A DNA stretch of 64,000 nucleotides from an uncultured Pelagibacteraceae bacterium (lineage in GTDB: Bacteria > Pseudomonadota > Alphaproteobacteria > Pelagibacterales > Pelagibacteraceae): assembly GCA_902604525.1 (NCBI GenBank), contig CACKYY010000003.1:1-64000 (forward strand), written 5' to 3'. Both the position numbers and the translations under genes were made by a program. Below, in pieces: positions 39,426 to 49,464 of this stretch; within the stretch, counting starts at the first letter, position 1, and every line of letters starts with the position of its first letter. The notes under the pieces are model-generated. The model saw only the letters and a program-made list of their open reading frames with translations, was not told the DNA's origin and ran no database searches.

Positions 39426-40035
39426 TTTTTTTTGCAAGAATATTTTCATTATCAACATTCTCTAGAATATAACCACAATTCTCTAACATCTTTTTTGTTT
39501 GCATAAGTTTTTTGCCCTCTAAAAAAGTCCCATCAAAATGTTTTGACTCAAAAAAAATCTCATTAATTTTTACTGTATTAAAATCAATAGAGTTAAGTAT
39601 TTTATACTCAGCTCCTTCTACATCTAATTGAAGTCTATCTATTGACCGAATTAGATATTTATCTGTCAAATCTTTAAACGTTATAAAATCAATTTGTATT
39701 TTTTGAATATCTTCCTCATTAATATTAAATCTTTTACTTTTATGTCTTAATATATGGTTTTTATCAAATGAACCTATGCCTGTTGCCCAATGTTTACCAA
39801 GTTTTTTAATTGATTTTTTTTTAACATAAAAAAAATCTTGTTTACTTGAGCTGTCAAAAATTGCGTTTTTACATAAGAAAAAATTTTCTTCATTTACATA
39901 ATCTTTTTCAAGTATTTCATAATTATAGGGTACGGGCTCAATTAATAGAATATATTTACCTAATTTTTTTGATATTATTTCTTTTAAATACTGGCCAGTG
40001 TGAGCTCCAATTACGACTAAAGCAAAATCTCTCAC
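39412..40035 (-). CDS. FkbM-family methyltransferase
   Basis: VVIGAHTGQYLKEII, IEPVPYNYEIL, IDRLQLDVEGAEYKIL. Confidence 0.8.
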   Translation of the reverse strand: MRDFALVVIGAHTGQYLKEIISKKLGKYILLIEPVPYNYEILEKDYVNEENFFLCKNAIFDSSSKQDFFYVKKKSIKKLGKHWATGIGSFDKNHILRHKSKRFNINEEDIQKIQIDFITFKDLTDKYLIRSIDRLQLDVEGAEYKILNSIDFNTVKINEIFFESKHFDGTFLEGKKLMQTKKMLENCGYILENVDNENILAKKIISD

Positions 40036-40040
40036 ATTTA

Positions 40041-41081
40041 TTAGCTAAATGCTTCGACCCATGTTCCTTGAGTGGATGCTTTAGAATATTCTGTTGCACG
40101 ACCTTCAAAGAAGTTCATATGCTCTACAGCGTTAAGCATAGTATCTAACCAGCCTAAAGGATTCTTATCAACATCATAAATAGCCTCTAAGCCAAGTTGA
40201 ACAAGTCTTCTGTTAGCTATAAATCGAATATAATCCTTAACATCCTTTGCAGTTAAACCTTCCATTGGACCCATTTCAAAAGCTAAATCAATAAAAGCAT
40301 CTTCATGCTCTATAATTGTTCTGCATGCTTCATAAAGTTCTTTCTTCAACTTTGGTGTCCATATTTCAGGGTTTTCATTAATAAATTCTTTAAAAACTCT
40401 AATCATAGAATTACAGTGAAGAGTTTCATCTCTGACTGACCAAGTAACAATTTGGCCCATACCTTTCATCTTGTTATGTCTTGGAAAATTTAACAAAATT
40501 GCAAAACTTGCAAATAATTGAAGTCCTTCTGTAAATGCACTAAATACCGCAACCGTTTTAGCAATATCTTCTTTTGAATTTACATTGAAGTTTTGCATAT
40601 AATCATATTTATCTTTCATTTCTTTATACTTCATGAAAGCAGAATATTCAGATTCAGGCATTCCAATTGTATCTAAAAGATGTGAATAAGCTGCCACATG
40701 AACTGTTTCCATTGAAGCAAATGCAGTCATCATCATTAAAACTTCAGTTGGTTTAAAAACTGTTGTGTAGTGTCTTAAGTAACAATTATTTACTTCAACA
40801 TCTGCTTGAGTAAAAAATCTAAAAATTTGCGTTAATAGATTTTTTTCTGACTGTGATAAATTTTTTTGCCAATCTCTTACATCGTCTCCTAAAGGAACTT
40901 CTTCAGGTAACCAGTGGATTCTTTGTTGAGTTAACCAAGCATCATAACACCATGGATATCTAAATGGTTTATAAACTGGGTTCTCTACTAATAATCCCAT
41001 TTTTTTTGGTTGAACAATTTCTTTTTTTTCAGGTTGGATAATTTCTGAACTTATTTCTTCAGCTACTGACATGATAGACAC
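40041..41081 (-). CDS. nrdB: Ribonucleoside-diphosphate reductase beta subunit (class I)
   Basis: FFTQADVEVNNCYLRHY, ASMETVHVAAYSHLLDTIG (ExxH plus Tyr at H+4), VRDETLHCNSM. Confidence 0.95.
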   Translation of the reverse strand: MSIMSVAEEISSEIIQPEKKEIVQPKKMGLLVENPVYKPFRYPWCYDAWLTQQRIHWLPEEVPLGDDVRDWQKNLSQSEKNLLTQIFRFFTQADVEVNNCYLRHYTTVFKPTEVLMMMTAFASMETVHVAAYSHLLDTIGMPESEYSAFMKYKEMKDKYDYMQNFNVNSKEDIAKTVAVFSAFTEGLQLFASFAILLNFPRHNKMKGMGQIVTWSVRDETLHCNSMIRVFKEFINENPEIWTPKLKKELYEACRTIIEHEDAFIDLAFEMGPMEGLTAKDVKDYIRFIANRRLVQLGLEAIYDVDKNPLGWLDTMLNAVEHMNFFEGRATEYSKASTQGTWVEAFS

Positions 41082-43000
41082 TCCTCGTATTCTGTTTCTT
41101 CAGTTTTGGTTGATTTATTTTTGTAAACATTAGCCATAATATCTGTTGATTTTGCATCATTGATATTTTCAGCTCTTTGAATTGATTTTGATCTACAGTA
41201 ATAAAGGCTCTTCAAGCCTTTTTTCCAAGCATCAAAATGAATTTTATGTAGTTCTTTCTTATGAACGTCAGCAGGTAAGAATAAATTTACTGATTGCGCT
41301 TGAGATATAAATGGGGTTCTGTCACCACTTAACTCAATGATCCAATTTTGGTTTAATTCAAATGCTGTTTTAAAAACATCTTTTTCTAAATCAGTTAGAA
41401 AGTCTAAATGAGATATTGAGCCTTGATTTGTTGTAATGCTAGACCAAGTTTCATCATCATTTTTGCCGTGACTTTCTAAGATTTCCTCTAAATATCTATT
41501 CTTAACGTTAAATGAACCTGATAAGGTTTTATGGGTATAACTATTAGCAGCAATAGGTTCTACTCCTGGTGATGCTCCACCACAAATGATAGAAATTGAA
41601 GCGGTGGGTGCAATTGCAGTTTTGTTGGAGAATCTCTCTTTATAACCATATTCTGCAGCATCAGGACATGCACCTCTTTCTTCTGCTAAATCTTTAGAAG
41701 CTTGATTTACTTTTGCATCTATATCTTTAAATATTTTTTTATTCCAAGACTTGGCCATTACAGATTCCAAAGGAATTCTATTTTTTTGTAGAAAAGAATG
41801 GAAACCCATTACACCTAATCCAACACTTCGCTCTCTCTCAGCTGAGTACTTTGCATCTTTAAATTGATCTGGAGCTTTATTTATGAAATCAGATAAAACA
41901 TTATCTAAAAATCTCATAACATCATTAATCATGTTTGGATCATCTTTCCACTCATCATATTTTTCTAAATTTAAAGATGACAAGCAACAAACTGCTGTTC
42001 TATCTCTACCATCTTTATCTATTCCTGTTGGTAAAGTAATTTCACTACATAGATTAGAAGTTTTAACAGTTAGATTTGCTAACTTATGATGTTGTGGAAT
42101 TTGTCTGTTAACGGTATCGATATAAATTATATATGGTTCACCAGTTTCAATTCTTGCCGTTAACAATCTTATCCATAAATTTCTTGCAGAAATGGTTTGT
42201 TGGACTGTTCCATCTGCGGGACTTTTTAATGCCCATTGTTCATCGATTTCAACTGCTCTCATGAATGCATCTGAAATTAAAACGCCATGATGTAAATTTA
42301 GTGCTTTTCTGTTTGGGTCACCGCCTGTTGGTCTTCTCATTTCAATAAACTCTTCTATTTCTGGATGATCAATTGGAAGATAACATGCTGCGGAACCTCT
42401 TCTTAAAGAGCCTTGACTAATTGCCATAGTCAACGAGTCCATAACTTTAATAAAAGGAATTATTCCAGATGTCTTTCCAACTTTACCAATTTTTTCACCA
42501 ATTGATCTTAAGTTGCCCCAATAACTTCCTATGCCACCACCTTTAGCTGCAAGCCAAACATTTTCACTCCATAAATCTAAAATACCACCTAAACTATCTG
42601 ATGCTTCGTTTAAAAAACAAGAAATCGGCAATCCTCTTTTGGTACCACCATTTGATAAAACAGGTGTTGCAGGCATAAACCAAAGATTACTTATATAGTT
42701 ATAAATTCTTTGAGCATGAAGGTTGTCATCAGCATATGAACTTGCAACTCTAGCAAATAAATCTTGAAAAGATTCGTTGTGACCAAGATACCTATCTTTT
42801 AAAGTCGCTTTACCAAAGTCAGTTAAATTTGTGTCTTTTGAACGATCAATCTTAATAATAATACCCTTGTCATTTTGAAATAGTTCTGTTTCGTTGTTTA
42901 ATGAGAAAAGATCAGGTCTTTTATCTTTTGAAACTTCATTAACTTGAGGGCTATATTCAGAGACAGCTTTCTTTAGGGCCTGCGATAAAATTTTGTTCAT
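41063..43000 (-). CDS. nrdA: Ribonucleoside-diphosphate reductase alpha subunit
   Basis: MPATPVLSNGGTKRGLPISCFL, TSNLCSEITLP, C-terminal ECLSCQ. Likely start MNKILSQ at 43000; track start at 43036 less likely. Confidence 0.95.
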   Translation of the reverse strand: MNKILSQALKKAVSEYSPQVNEVSKDKRPDLFSLNNETELFQNDKGIIIKIDRSKDTNLTDFGKATLKDRYLGHNESFQDLFARVASSYADDNLHAQRIYNYISNLWFMPATPVLSNGGTKRGLPISCFLNEASDSLGGILDLWSENVWLAAKGGGIGSYWGNLRSIGEKIGKVGKTSGIIPFIKVMDSLTMAISQGSLRRGSAACYLPIDHPEIEEFIEMRRPTGGDPNRKALNLHHGVLISDAFMRAVEIDEQWALKSPADGTVQQTISARNLWIRLLTARIETGEPYIIYIDTVNRQIPQHHKLANLTVKTSNLCSEITLPTGIDKDGRDRTAVCCLSSLNLEKYDEWKDDPNMINDVMRFLDNVLSDFINKAPDQFKDAKYSAERERSVGLGVMGFHSFLQKNRIPLESVMAKSWNKKIFKDIDAKVNQASKDLAEERGACPDAAEYGYKERFSNKTAIAPTASISIICGGASPGVEPIAANSYTHKTLSGSFNVKNRYLEEILESHGKNDDETWSSITTNQGSISHLDFLTDLEKDVFKTAFELNQNWIIELSGDRTPFISQAQSVNLFLPADVHKKELHKIHFDAWKKGLKSLYYCRSKSIQRAENINDAKSTDIMANVYKNKSTKTEETEYEECLSCQ

Positions 43001-43033
43001 AACTATTATTATATTTAGTTTATTTAACGAAAA

Positions 43034-43049
43034 CAACTACATGTTGTAG
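43034..43049. promoter_or_regulatory. Candidate NrdR box upstream of nrdAB
   Basis: Minus strand CTACAACATGTAGTTG, imperfect palindrome around ACATGT; partial match to recalled NrdR consensus aCaCwAtATaTwGtgt. Confidence 0.35.
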
Positions 43050-43179
43050 GCGTTTTGACTTAATATACTATATAATCATTAAATCAATAGAACATTTATA
43101 GAACATGATAAATTATATATCAATAAAAAAAATTAAAAAATTAGAGTTAATTAACATAAAAGAGATAAAAAATTAACAA

Positions 43180-44634
43180 ATGACACAAAATATTAAAATT
43201 GATCCATATGGTTTTAGAGAATATGACGCCCGATGGTTGTATGAAAAAGACATAAATATAGCTGGAATAGAGAATCTTGGAAAAGGTTTGGGTACACAAA
43301 TAATCAGTCATACTAAAAAAAATAGTCCAACAGTTATAGTTGGACATGACTATCGTTCTTATAGCGAAGAGATAAAAGTAGCTCTAAAAAAAGGATTGCT
43401 ATCAACAGGCTGTAATGTTGAAGATGTTGGATTGTCGTTGTCTCCAATGGTTTACTTTGCACAATTTAATTTGAATTCTGATGCTGTTGCAATGGTTACT
43501 GCAAGTCATAATGAAAATGGATGGACTGGAGTGAAGATGGGTATCAAAAGAGGATTAACTCACGCACCAGACGAAATGAAGGAATTAAAAGAAATAACAT
43601 TAAATGAAAAATTTAAATCAGGCCAAGGAAATGAAAAACAAATTGAAAACTTTCAGCAAGTTTATAAAGATGATTTAATCAAAAATAATAAAATTGATAA
43701 AAAAATAAAAGCAGTTGTTGCATGTGGTAATGGAACTGCAGGTATATTTGCTCCAGATATTTTAAGAGGCATAGGATGTGAGGTAATCGAACTAGATTGT
43801 AATCTAGACTGGACATTTCCCAAGTATAATCCTAATCCTGAGGATTTAGAGATGCTTCATGAGATAGCAAAATCTGTAAAAGAAAATAAGGCCGATATAG
43901 GTTTTGGTTTTGATGGAGATGGTGACAGAGTTGGTGTGATTGACAATAAAGGTAATGAAATTTTCTCAGATAAAATTGGTTTATTAATTGCTAGAAATTT
44001 ATCTACTAAACATCAAAATTCAAAGTTTATAGTAGATGTTAAATCTACAGGTTTGTACTCAAAAGATAAGGTATTAGCAGAAAATAACTGTGATACCATT
44101 TATTGGAAAACAGGTCATTCACATATTAAAAGAAAAGTTAATACAGAAAAAGCTTTAGCAGGCTTTGAAAAAAGTGGACACTTCTTTTTTAATCAGCCAT
44201 TAGGTTATGGATATGATGATGGTATTAACTCTGCAATCCAGGTCTGTCATTTACTAAATAATCAAAATAAAAAAATGAGTGAAATTATTGAGGATTTACC
44301 TAACACTTATCAATCGCCCACTATGGCTCCTTTTTGTAAAGATGAAGAAAAATATCAAGTAGTTGAAGAATTAGTGAAACAAGTCGAGAAAATTAAAAAT
44401 AATAAAATAAAAGTTGATAATCAAATCATAACAGAGGTTTTAACAGTTAATGGAATTAGATTTTCTTTTGAGGATGGTTCGTGGGGTTTGATCAGGGCAT
44501 CATCAAATAAACCATCTTTAGTTGTTGTTACTGAAAGCCCTACATCAGATAAAAGAAAGAAAGAAATCTTCAATTTTATAGATGATTTGCTGCAAAAAAC
44601 TGGAAAAATTGGTGATTATGACCAAAAAATCTAG
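43180..44634 (+). CDS. Phosphomannomutase/phosphoglucomutase
   Basis: DPYGFREYDARWLYE, AMVTASHNENGWTGVKMG, GFGFDGDGDRVGVID, EKSGHFFFN. Confidence 0.93.
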   Translation: MTQNIKIDPYGFREYDARWLYEKDINIAGIENLGKGLGTQIISHTKKNSPTVIVGHDYRSYSEEIKVALKKGLLSTGCNVEDVGLSLSPMVYFAQFNLNSDAVAMVTASHNENGWTGVKMGIKRGLTHAPDEMKELKEITLNEKFKSGQGNEKQIENFQQVYKDDLIKNNKIDKKIKAVVACGNGTAGIFAPDILRGIGCEVIELDCNLDWTFPKYNPNPEDLEMLHEIAKSVKENKADIGFGFDGDGDRVGVIDNKGNEIFSDKIGLLIARNLSTKHQNSKFIVDVKSTGLYSKDKVLAENNCDTIYWKTGHSHIKRKVNTEKALAGFEKSGHFFFNQPLGYGYDDGINSAIQVCHLLNNQNKKMSEIIEDLPNTYQSPTMAPFCKDEEKYQVVEELVKQVEKIKNNKIKVDNQIITEVLTVNGIRFSFEDGSWGLIRASSNKPSLVVVTESPTSDKRKKEIFNFIDDLLQKTGKIGDYDQKI

Positions 44635-44706
44635 AGGTTAATAAACATTATTTTCAACTATTAAGTGTTCATAAAATTTTAAAGAATCATTTAATTTTAA
44701 AGATGT

Positions 44707-44745
44707 GAGGTGATGGAGGGAGACTGAAATCACCTCTTTTTTTTT
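44707..44745 (+). terminator. Rho-independent terminator after the phosphohexomutase gene
   Basis: GAGGTGAT-GGAGGGAGACTGAA-ATCACCTC followed by nine T. Confidence 0.85.
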
Positions 44746-44785
44746 GTAAGATTTATAAAATCTAATTTTCCTATATATCTAAGCA

Positions 44786-44986
44786 ATGGCAGATAAAAAA
44801 ATAAGATCAGTTGCAAAAACTTTTTCTTGGAGACTTTTTATTTTTATTTATTGGGTATTATTTGGCTATATTTATACTGGTACTTTTGTAGGAGCTGGAA
44901 TATTGGGAGTTGGATCAATTATTCCACTTTTTTTCTATTACTTCCACGAAAGAATTTGGAATAAAGTTAAATGGGGAACCAATTAA
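44786..44986 (+). CDS. DUF2061 small membrane protein
   Basis: RSVAKTFSWRLFIFIYWVLFGYIYTG...FFYYFHERIWNKVKWG. Confidence 0.85.
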   Translation: MADKKIRSVAKTFSWRLFIFIYWVLFGYIYTGTFVGAGILGVGSIIPLFFYYFHERIWNKVKWGTN

Positions 44987-46296
44987 ATAAACTTTTTGAG
45001 TTTATCTGAGATTATGACTTTTTTATTATTGATGTAATCTTCATGATTTCTTTCAATGTTTTTAAGTTCATATAGATAGTTTACCATAACACCAAATGAT
45101 CTATTAAAACCAACTTCAGATACATTTGCGTTTATATTTATATCCTCAATTGTAGCTCCATTGCCTAAGTGAAATCTAGTTACATCGTTAATCGGTAATT
45201 GTTTATGATTTTTTTCATTTATTAAATAATGAGCTACTAATTTTAAAATAGCATCTTTATTTGAAACTATTCTAGTATCTCCAACTTTTAAATCTGAAGA
45301 CTTTAAAAAAGAAATATTTTCTAAAGGTATATTGCCTAAAATATTTTTAATTTTGTTATCCTCTAAATATGAAAACCAATCTCTAAATCCTGGAATAGGT
45401 GACAAAGTTCCAAATTTTTTAATATTAGGTAATTCTTCTTGAATTTCATAAACAACTCTTTTTATTAAAAAGTTACCCAAAGTCACTCTCGATAAACCAT
45501 CTTGACAATTACTAATTGAATAAAAAGTTGCAGTATCAAGATTTTTCCCTGCAACTGTATTCGGTTTTGTTATTTCTTGAATAGATTTACTTAAACCATT
45601 AGTAAGTGCTACTTCAACAAATATTATTGGTTCGTCCTCTAGTGCTGGATGAAAGTAAGAAAAAAATCTTCTATCTTGACCTAGTCTTCTTTTGAGTTCA
45701 TCCATGTCTTTAATTTCATGAACTCTTTCATATTTCATAATTTTTTCTAAAACAGCTGCTTTAGTATCCCAAGTAATTTTAGCCAATCTTAAAAATCCAG
45801 GATTAAACCAAGATTTAAATAATTCTCGTAAATCGTCATCTAAAGGTTTCAATTCTGGATTCTCTTGCAATACTTTTAATAAATCTTCTCTTAATGAAAC
45901 TATTGTAGAAATACCATTGGGAGCCATATTCATCCTTCTAAACAATTCTCTTCTCTTTCCTTCAGATACAATAAATAGTTTAAATAAATTTTTGTCATTC
46001 TGAGTTTTTTGATAAGTTTCTATAGCTTCTGAAACTTTGGTATGACTAGGTTTAAATTTCTCATTAATTTTCTTGAAAAAAGCTAATTTATTCTCGGGTG
46101 TAAGGCTTTGATAAAGATCTGTCACATCCCTTGCAACAGTAATACCAAAAGCTGCACCTTTGTTAGAAATTAAGTCATCACATAATGACAATATTGTTTC
46201 TAAATCGTTTTTTTTGAGCTCTTTTTTTTTGAATAGTTTTTGACCTACATCAGCAATGGATGAAATGATATCTTTTAAGTTAAAAATATTTTTCAT
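44983..46296 (-). CDS. Malonyl-CoA decarboxylase
   Basis: TATFYSISNCQDGLSRVTLGNFLIKRVVYEIQEELPNIKKFGTLSPIPGFRDWF; DVTRFHLGNGATIEDIN. Confidence 0.92.
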   Translation of the reverse strand: MKNIFNLKDIISSIADVGQKLFKKKELKKNDLETILSLCDDLISNKGAAFGITVARDVTDLYQSLTPENKLAFFKKINEKFKPSHTKVSEAIETYQKTQNDKNLFKLFIVSEGKRRELFRRMNMAPNGISTIVSLREDLLKVLQENPELKPLDDDLRELFKSWFNPGFLRLAKITWDTKAAVLEKIMKYERVHEIKDMDELKRRLGQDRRFFSYFHPALEDEPIIFVEVALTNGLSKSIQEITKPNTVAGKNLDTATFYSISNCQDGLSRVTLGNFLIKRVVYEIQEELPNIKKFGTLSPIPGFRDWFSYLEDNKIKNILGNIPLENISFLKSSDLKVGDTRIVSNKDAILKLVAHYLINEKNHKQLPINDVTRFHLGNGATIEDININANVSEVGFNRSFGVMVNYLYELKNIERNHEDYINNKKVIISDKLKKFI

Positions 46297-46298
46297 AT

Positions 46299-47135
46299 CT
46301 AATTTATACTTAAATATTCATAAAAAGATCTTATAGAAACAATTATTAAAAATGAGCCAAAAATTTTACTCAATAAACCCTTGTTAATTTTATATACTGC
46401 TTTAGCACCTATGCGCGCCATTAACATCGTCACAGGCACAAATACAATAAAACCTAATAGATTTATGTATCCCAGACTAAAAGGTGTATTAATGTTATTA
46501 ATTATTTTACCACTAATTATCATTGTGGTGGTTCCAGTAACAGCAATCAAAAAACCAACTGCTGCTGCAGTTCCAATAGATTTTCTAATGTCGTAACCAA
46601 AAGTTCTCATAAAAGGAACCATTAATGATCCACCACCTATTCCAAGTGGTACAGAAATAAACCCAATGATAATTCCAGAGATATTTTTAATTAAATCTGA
46701 AATTTTCTTTGGATTTTCAACAAGCTTCTCTCTTAAAAAAATAAAAAATATTCCGACTAAAAAAGCAAAAATTGAAAAAAATAAAACTAATGCTGGTGTC
46801 TTTAAATTAACTGCTAAAAAAGTTCCAGCTATTACCCCAAATAAAATAAATATACCAAATGATTTAACCATCTTAAAATCTACAGCATCATGTTCCATAT
46901 GTGTCTTTGTTGAGATTATTGAGGTTGGGACAATGATTGCTAATGAGGTTCCAACTGAAAGATGCATTCTAGTGACAATATCAAAATCTAAAACCGAAAA
47001 AGCGTAATACAACGCTGGAACCATTATTATTCCTCCACCAACACCTAGTAAGCCTGCCATAAAACCAGCAACTGCTGCAGCGATAGCTAACACAACTAAT
47101 AAATTAATAATTTCATTAATATTTGAGATATCCAT
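46299..47135 (-). CDS. TauE/SafE family anion exporter-like permease
   Basis: AGFMAGLLGVGGGIIMVPAL and GFISVPLGIGGGSLMVPFM repeats. Confidence 0.9.
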   Translation of the reverse strand: MDISNINEIINLLVVLAIAAAVAGFMAGLLGVGGGIIMVPALYYAFSVLDFDIVTRMHLSVGTSLAIIVPTSIISTKTHMEHDAVDFKMVKSFGIFILFGVIAGTFLAVNLKTPALVLFFSIFAFLVGIFFIFLREKLVENPKKISDLIKNISGIIIGFISVPLGIGGGSLMVPFMRTFGYDIRKSIGTAAAVGFLIAVTGTTTMIISGKIINNINTPFSLGYINLLGFIVFVPVTMLMARIGAKAVYKINKGLLSKIFGSFLIIVSIRSFYEYLSIN

Positions 47136-48139
47136 TATGTATTTGCCTGATTGGCTTTTTCATTATTTTGAACAATTGTCATAATATGTTTTGTTTTTTG
47201 GAAATCAGATTCACGAGCCATTAAATTGTCACTTAAATATCTTTTCCATTCCTTTGATCCTATTTGGCCATGATACAAACCTACAGTATGTCTCATAATA
47301 TGATTAACTTTTGTTCCTAATTTAACTTCTTTTTTTACATACTCTAGAAGCTGCTCAGCTACTTGCTCTCTATTAGGAATAATTTTTGTGTTAAATATTT
47401 CTTTTTCAATTTCTACTAATGAATATGGGTTTTGATATATAGATCTTCCAATCATTACTCCATCGCAAATATTTAGATGTTTATTTATTTCATGTATTTT
47501 AGAAATACCTCCATTAATAATTATTTCTAAATCTGGATTTTGTTTTTTAACTTCATAAACCATGTTGTAATTGAGTTTCGGAATATTTAGATTTTGCTTT
47601 GGCGAAAGACCAGTTAGCATTGCTTTTCTTGCATGCAAAATAAATGTTTTTGCACCTGCGTCTCTCATTTCGTGAATAAAACTATTTAGATATTCAAAAC
47701 TTTCTACATCATCAAATCCAATTCTAGTTTTTGCTGTAACTGGAATATTGCATGATTTAACCATTGCATTTATACATTCGGCAACTAGATCTGGCTCTTT
47801 CATTAAACATGCACCAAACATATTTTTTTGAACCTTTTTACTAGGACAACCTAAATTAATATTAATTTCATCATAGCCCATATCCTCTGCGATCTTCGCG
47901 ACTTCAGCTAGCTCCTCTTTATTTGATCCACCAACCTGTAATGCTAGTGGCTTTTCCTCAGGACTATAAGATAAAATTTTTTTTCTATCCCCATGTATTG
48001 CAGATTTTGTAGCAACCATTTCAGTATAAAGCATTACGTTTTTACTCATCAATCTTAAGAAAAAACGATCATGTCTATCTGTACAATCCATCATTGGGGC
48101 AACAGAAACTTTTCTATTAATTGTATTCTTAGTATCCAA
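47135..48139 (-). CDS. dusA: tRNA-dihydrouridine(20/20a) synthase DusA
   Basis: SVAPMMDCTDRHDRFFLRLMSK, NINLGCPSKKVQKNMFGACLM, FILHARKAMLTGLSPKQN. Confidence 0.93.
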   Translation of the reverse strand: MDTKNTINRKVSVAPMMDCTDRHDRFFLRLMSKNVMLYTEMVATKSAIHGDRKKILSYSPEEKPLALQVGGSNKEELAEVAKIAEDMGYDEININLGCPSKKVQKNMFGACLMKEPDLVAECINAMVKSCNIPVTAKTRIGFDDVESFEYLNSFIHEMRDAGAKTFILHARKAMLTGLSPKQNLNIPKLNYNMVYEVKKQNPDLEIIINGGISKIHEINKHLNICDGVMIGRSIYQNPYSLVEIEKEIFNTKIIPNREQVAEQLLEYVKKEVKLGTKVNHIMRHTVGLYHGQIGSKEWKRYLSDNLMARESDFQKTKHIMTIVQNNEKANQANT

Positions 48140-49460
48140 GAGGTTTACCCATTATTTTGTCAGGAAGCCATGTAACTATTTCAGGAAAGATACATAAAAT
48201 TAAAATTGCTAATGCCATTATAATCATAAATGGTATAGAGCCTTTTAAAATTTCTGACAAACTCACATCTGGGGTAATGCCTTTTATTATATAAAGATTT
48301 AATCCAACAGGTGGAGTTATTAATCCTATCTCCATATTAATAGTAAATACAATTGCAAACCAATATGGATCAAAACCTAATGTAGTAATTACTGGTAATA
48401 ATATAGCAGATGTCATAACGATAACCGCAACAGGAGGTAAAAAGAAACCAGCTATTAAAAGAAATATATTTATTAAAAGAAATACAACCCATTTATTAGA
48501 ACTTAACTCTACCATGCTCTGAGCTAAAGACTGAGTTACATAAAGTTGCGAAAGTGTAAAAGCAAAAAGATAAGAAGCTGCAATGATAAACATTATCATT
48601 ACACTTTCTTTCATTGAGACTTTAACAATATTCCATATTTTTTTTGGTTGATAAATTTTATAAACTATAGCGATTAATACAAAAACTAAGAATGCTCCAA
48701 CTCCAGATGCCTCTGATGGAGTTGCTACACCACCATATAACACATACAAGACACCTGCTATAATTGCTAAGAATGGAAGAACTCTTGGTAGCACTTCAAG
48801 TTTTTCTCTTAAAGTAGGAGGTGTTCTATTCCTTAAAGCTTTTGCAGCATCTTTATCAATAAAGTAACTATGAATAAGAGCCCAAATTGCAAACATACCT
48901 GCCAACATAAAACCAGGTACCAGTCCACATAAAAATAATCTACCAATCGATGTACCGGTTGCGATTCCATAAACTATTAAAACTATACTTGGAGGAATTA
49001 AAACTCCTAATGTCCCTCCTGCTGCTATAGTACCTGTAGCAATTTGGTCAGAGTAACCTCTTTTTCTCATCTCAGGTATCCCCATTGTTCCAATCGCTGC
49101 ACATGTAGCTGGGCTAGATCCACTTAAAGCTGCAAAAATTGAACAAGCGCCAATATTAGAAATAACTAAACCACCTGGTAACCTCCACAACCATCTGTCT
49201 AAACCGGTATATAAATCTTTTCCTGCAGGAGAATTAGCTACTGCCATACCCATTAAAATAAACATTGGTATCGAAAGTAAGACAAACGAATTTAGTCCTG
49301 CATAAAACGTTTCTGCAAAAACGTCTAGCATTTGAAAACCTTCAAATGATACTAAGAGAACTATTGATACAAAGCTTAAACCAAATGCAATTGGAATTCC
49401 TGAAAAAAGGACTATTAAAGTAAAAACTGCAACAATTATAGCTATTATTAATGGGTCCAT
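48129..49460 (-). CDS. TRAP transporter large permease (DctM-like)
   Basis: 12-TM-like; IGACSIFAALSGSSPATCAAIGTMGIPEM, GTLGVLIPPSIVLIVYG. Confidence 0.95.
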   Translation of the reverse strand: MDPLIIAIIVAVFTLIVLFSGIPIAFGLSFVSIVLLVSFEGFQMLDVFAETFYAGLNSFVLLSIPMFILMGMAVANSPAGKDLYTGLDRWLWRLPGGLVISNIGACSIFAALSGSSPATCAAIGTMGIPEMRKRGYSDQIATGTIAAGGTLGVLIPPSIVLIVYGIATGTSIGRLFLCGLVPGFMLAGMFAIWALIHSYFIDKDAAKALRNRTPPTLREKLEVLPRVLPFLAIIAGVLYVLYGGVATPSEASGVGAFLVFVLIAIVYKIYQPKKIWNIVKVSMKESVMIMFIIAASYLFAFTLSQLYVTQSLAQSMVELSSNKWVVFLLINIFLLIAGFFLPPVAVIVMTSAILLPVITTLGFDPYWFAIVFTINMEIGLITPPVGLNLYIIKGITPDVSLSEILKGSIPFMIIMALAILILCIFPEIVTWLPDKIMGKPLGY

Positions 49461-49464
49461 TATT

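Noticed and set aside
46381-47007. Plus-strand ORFs 46381..46596 and 46666..47007 inside tauE
   Set aside because: Antisense to TM-rich coding sequence; no start context or family resemblance.
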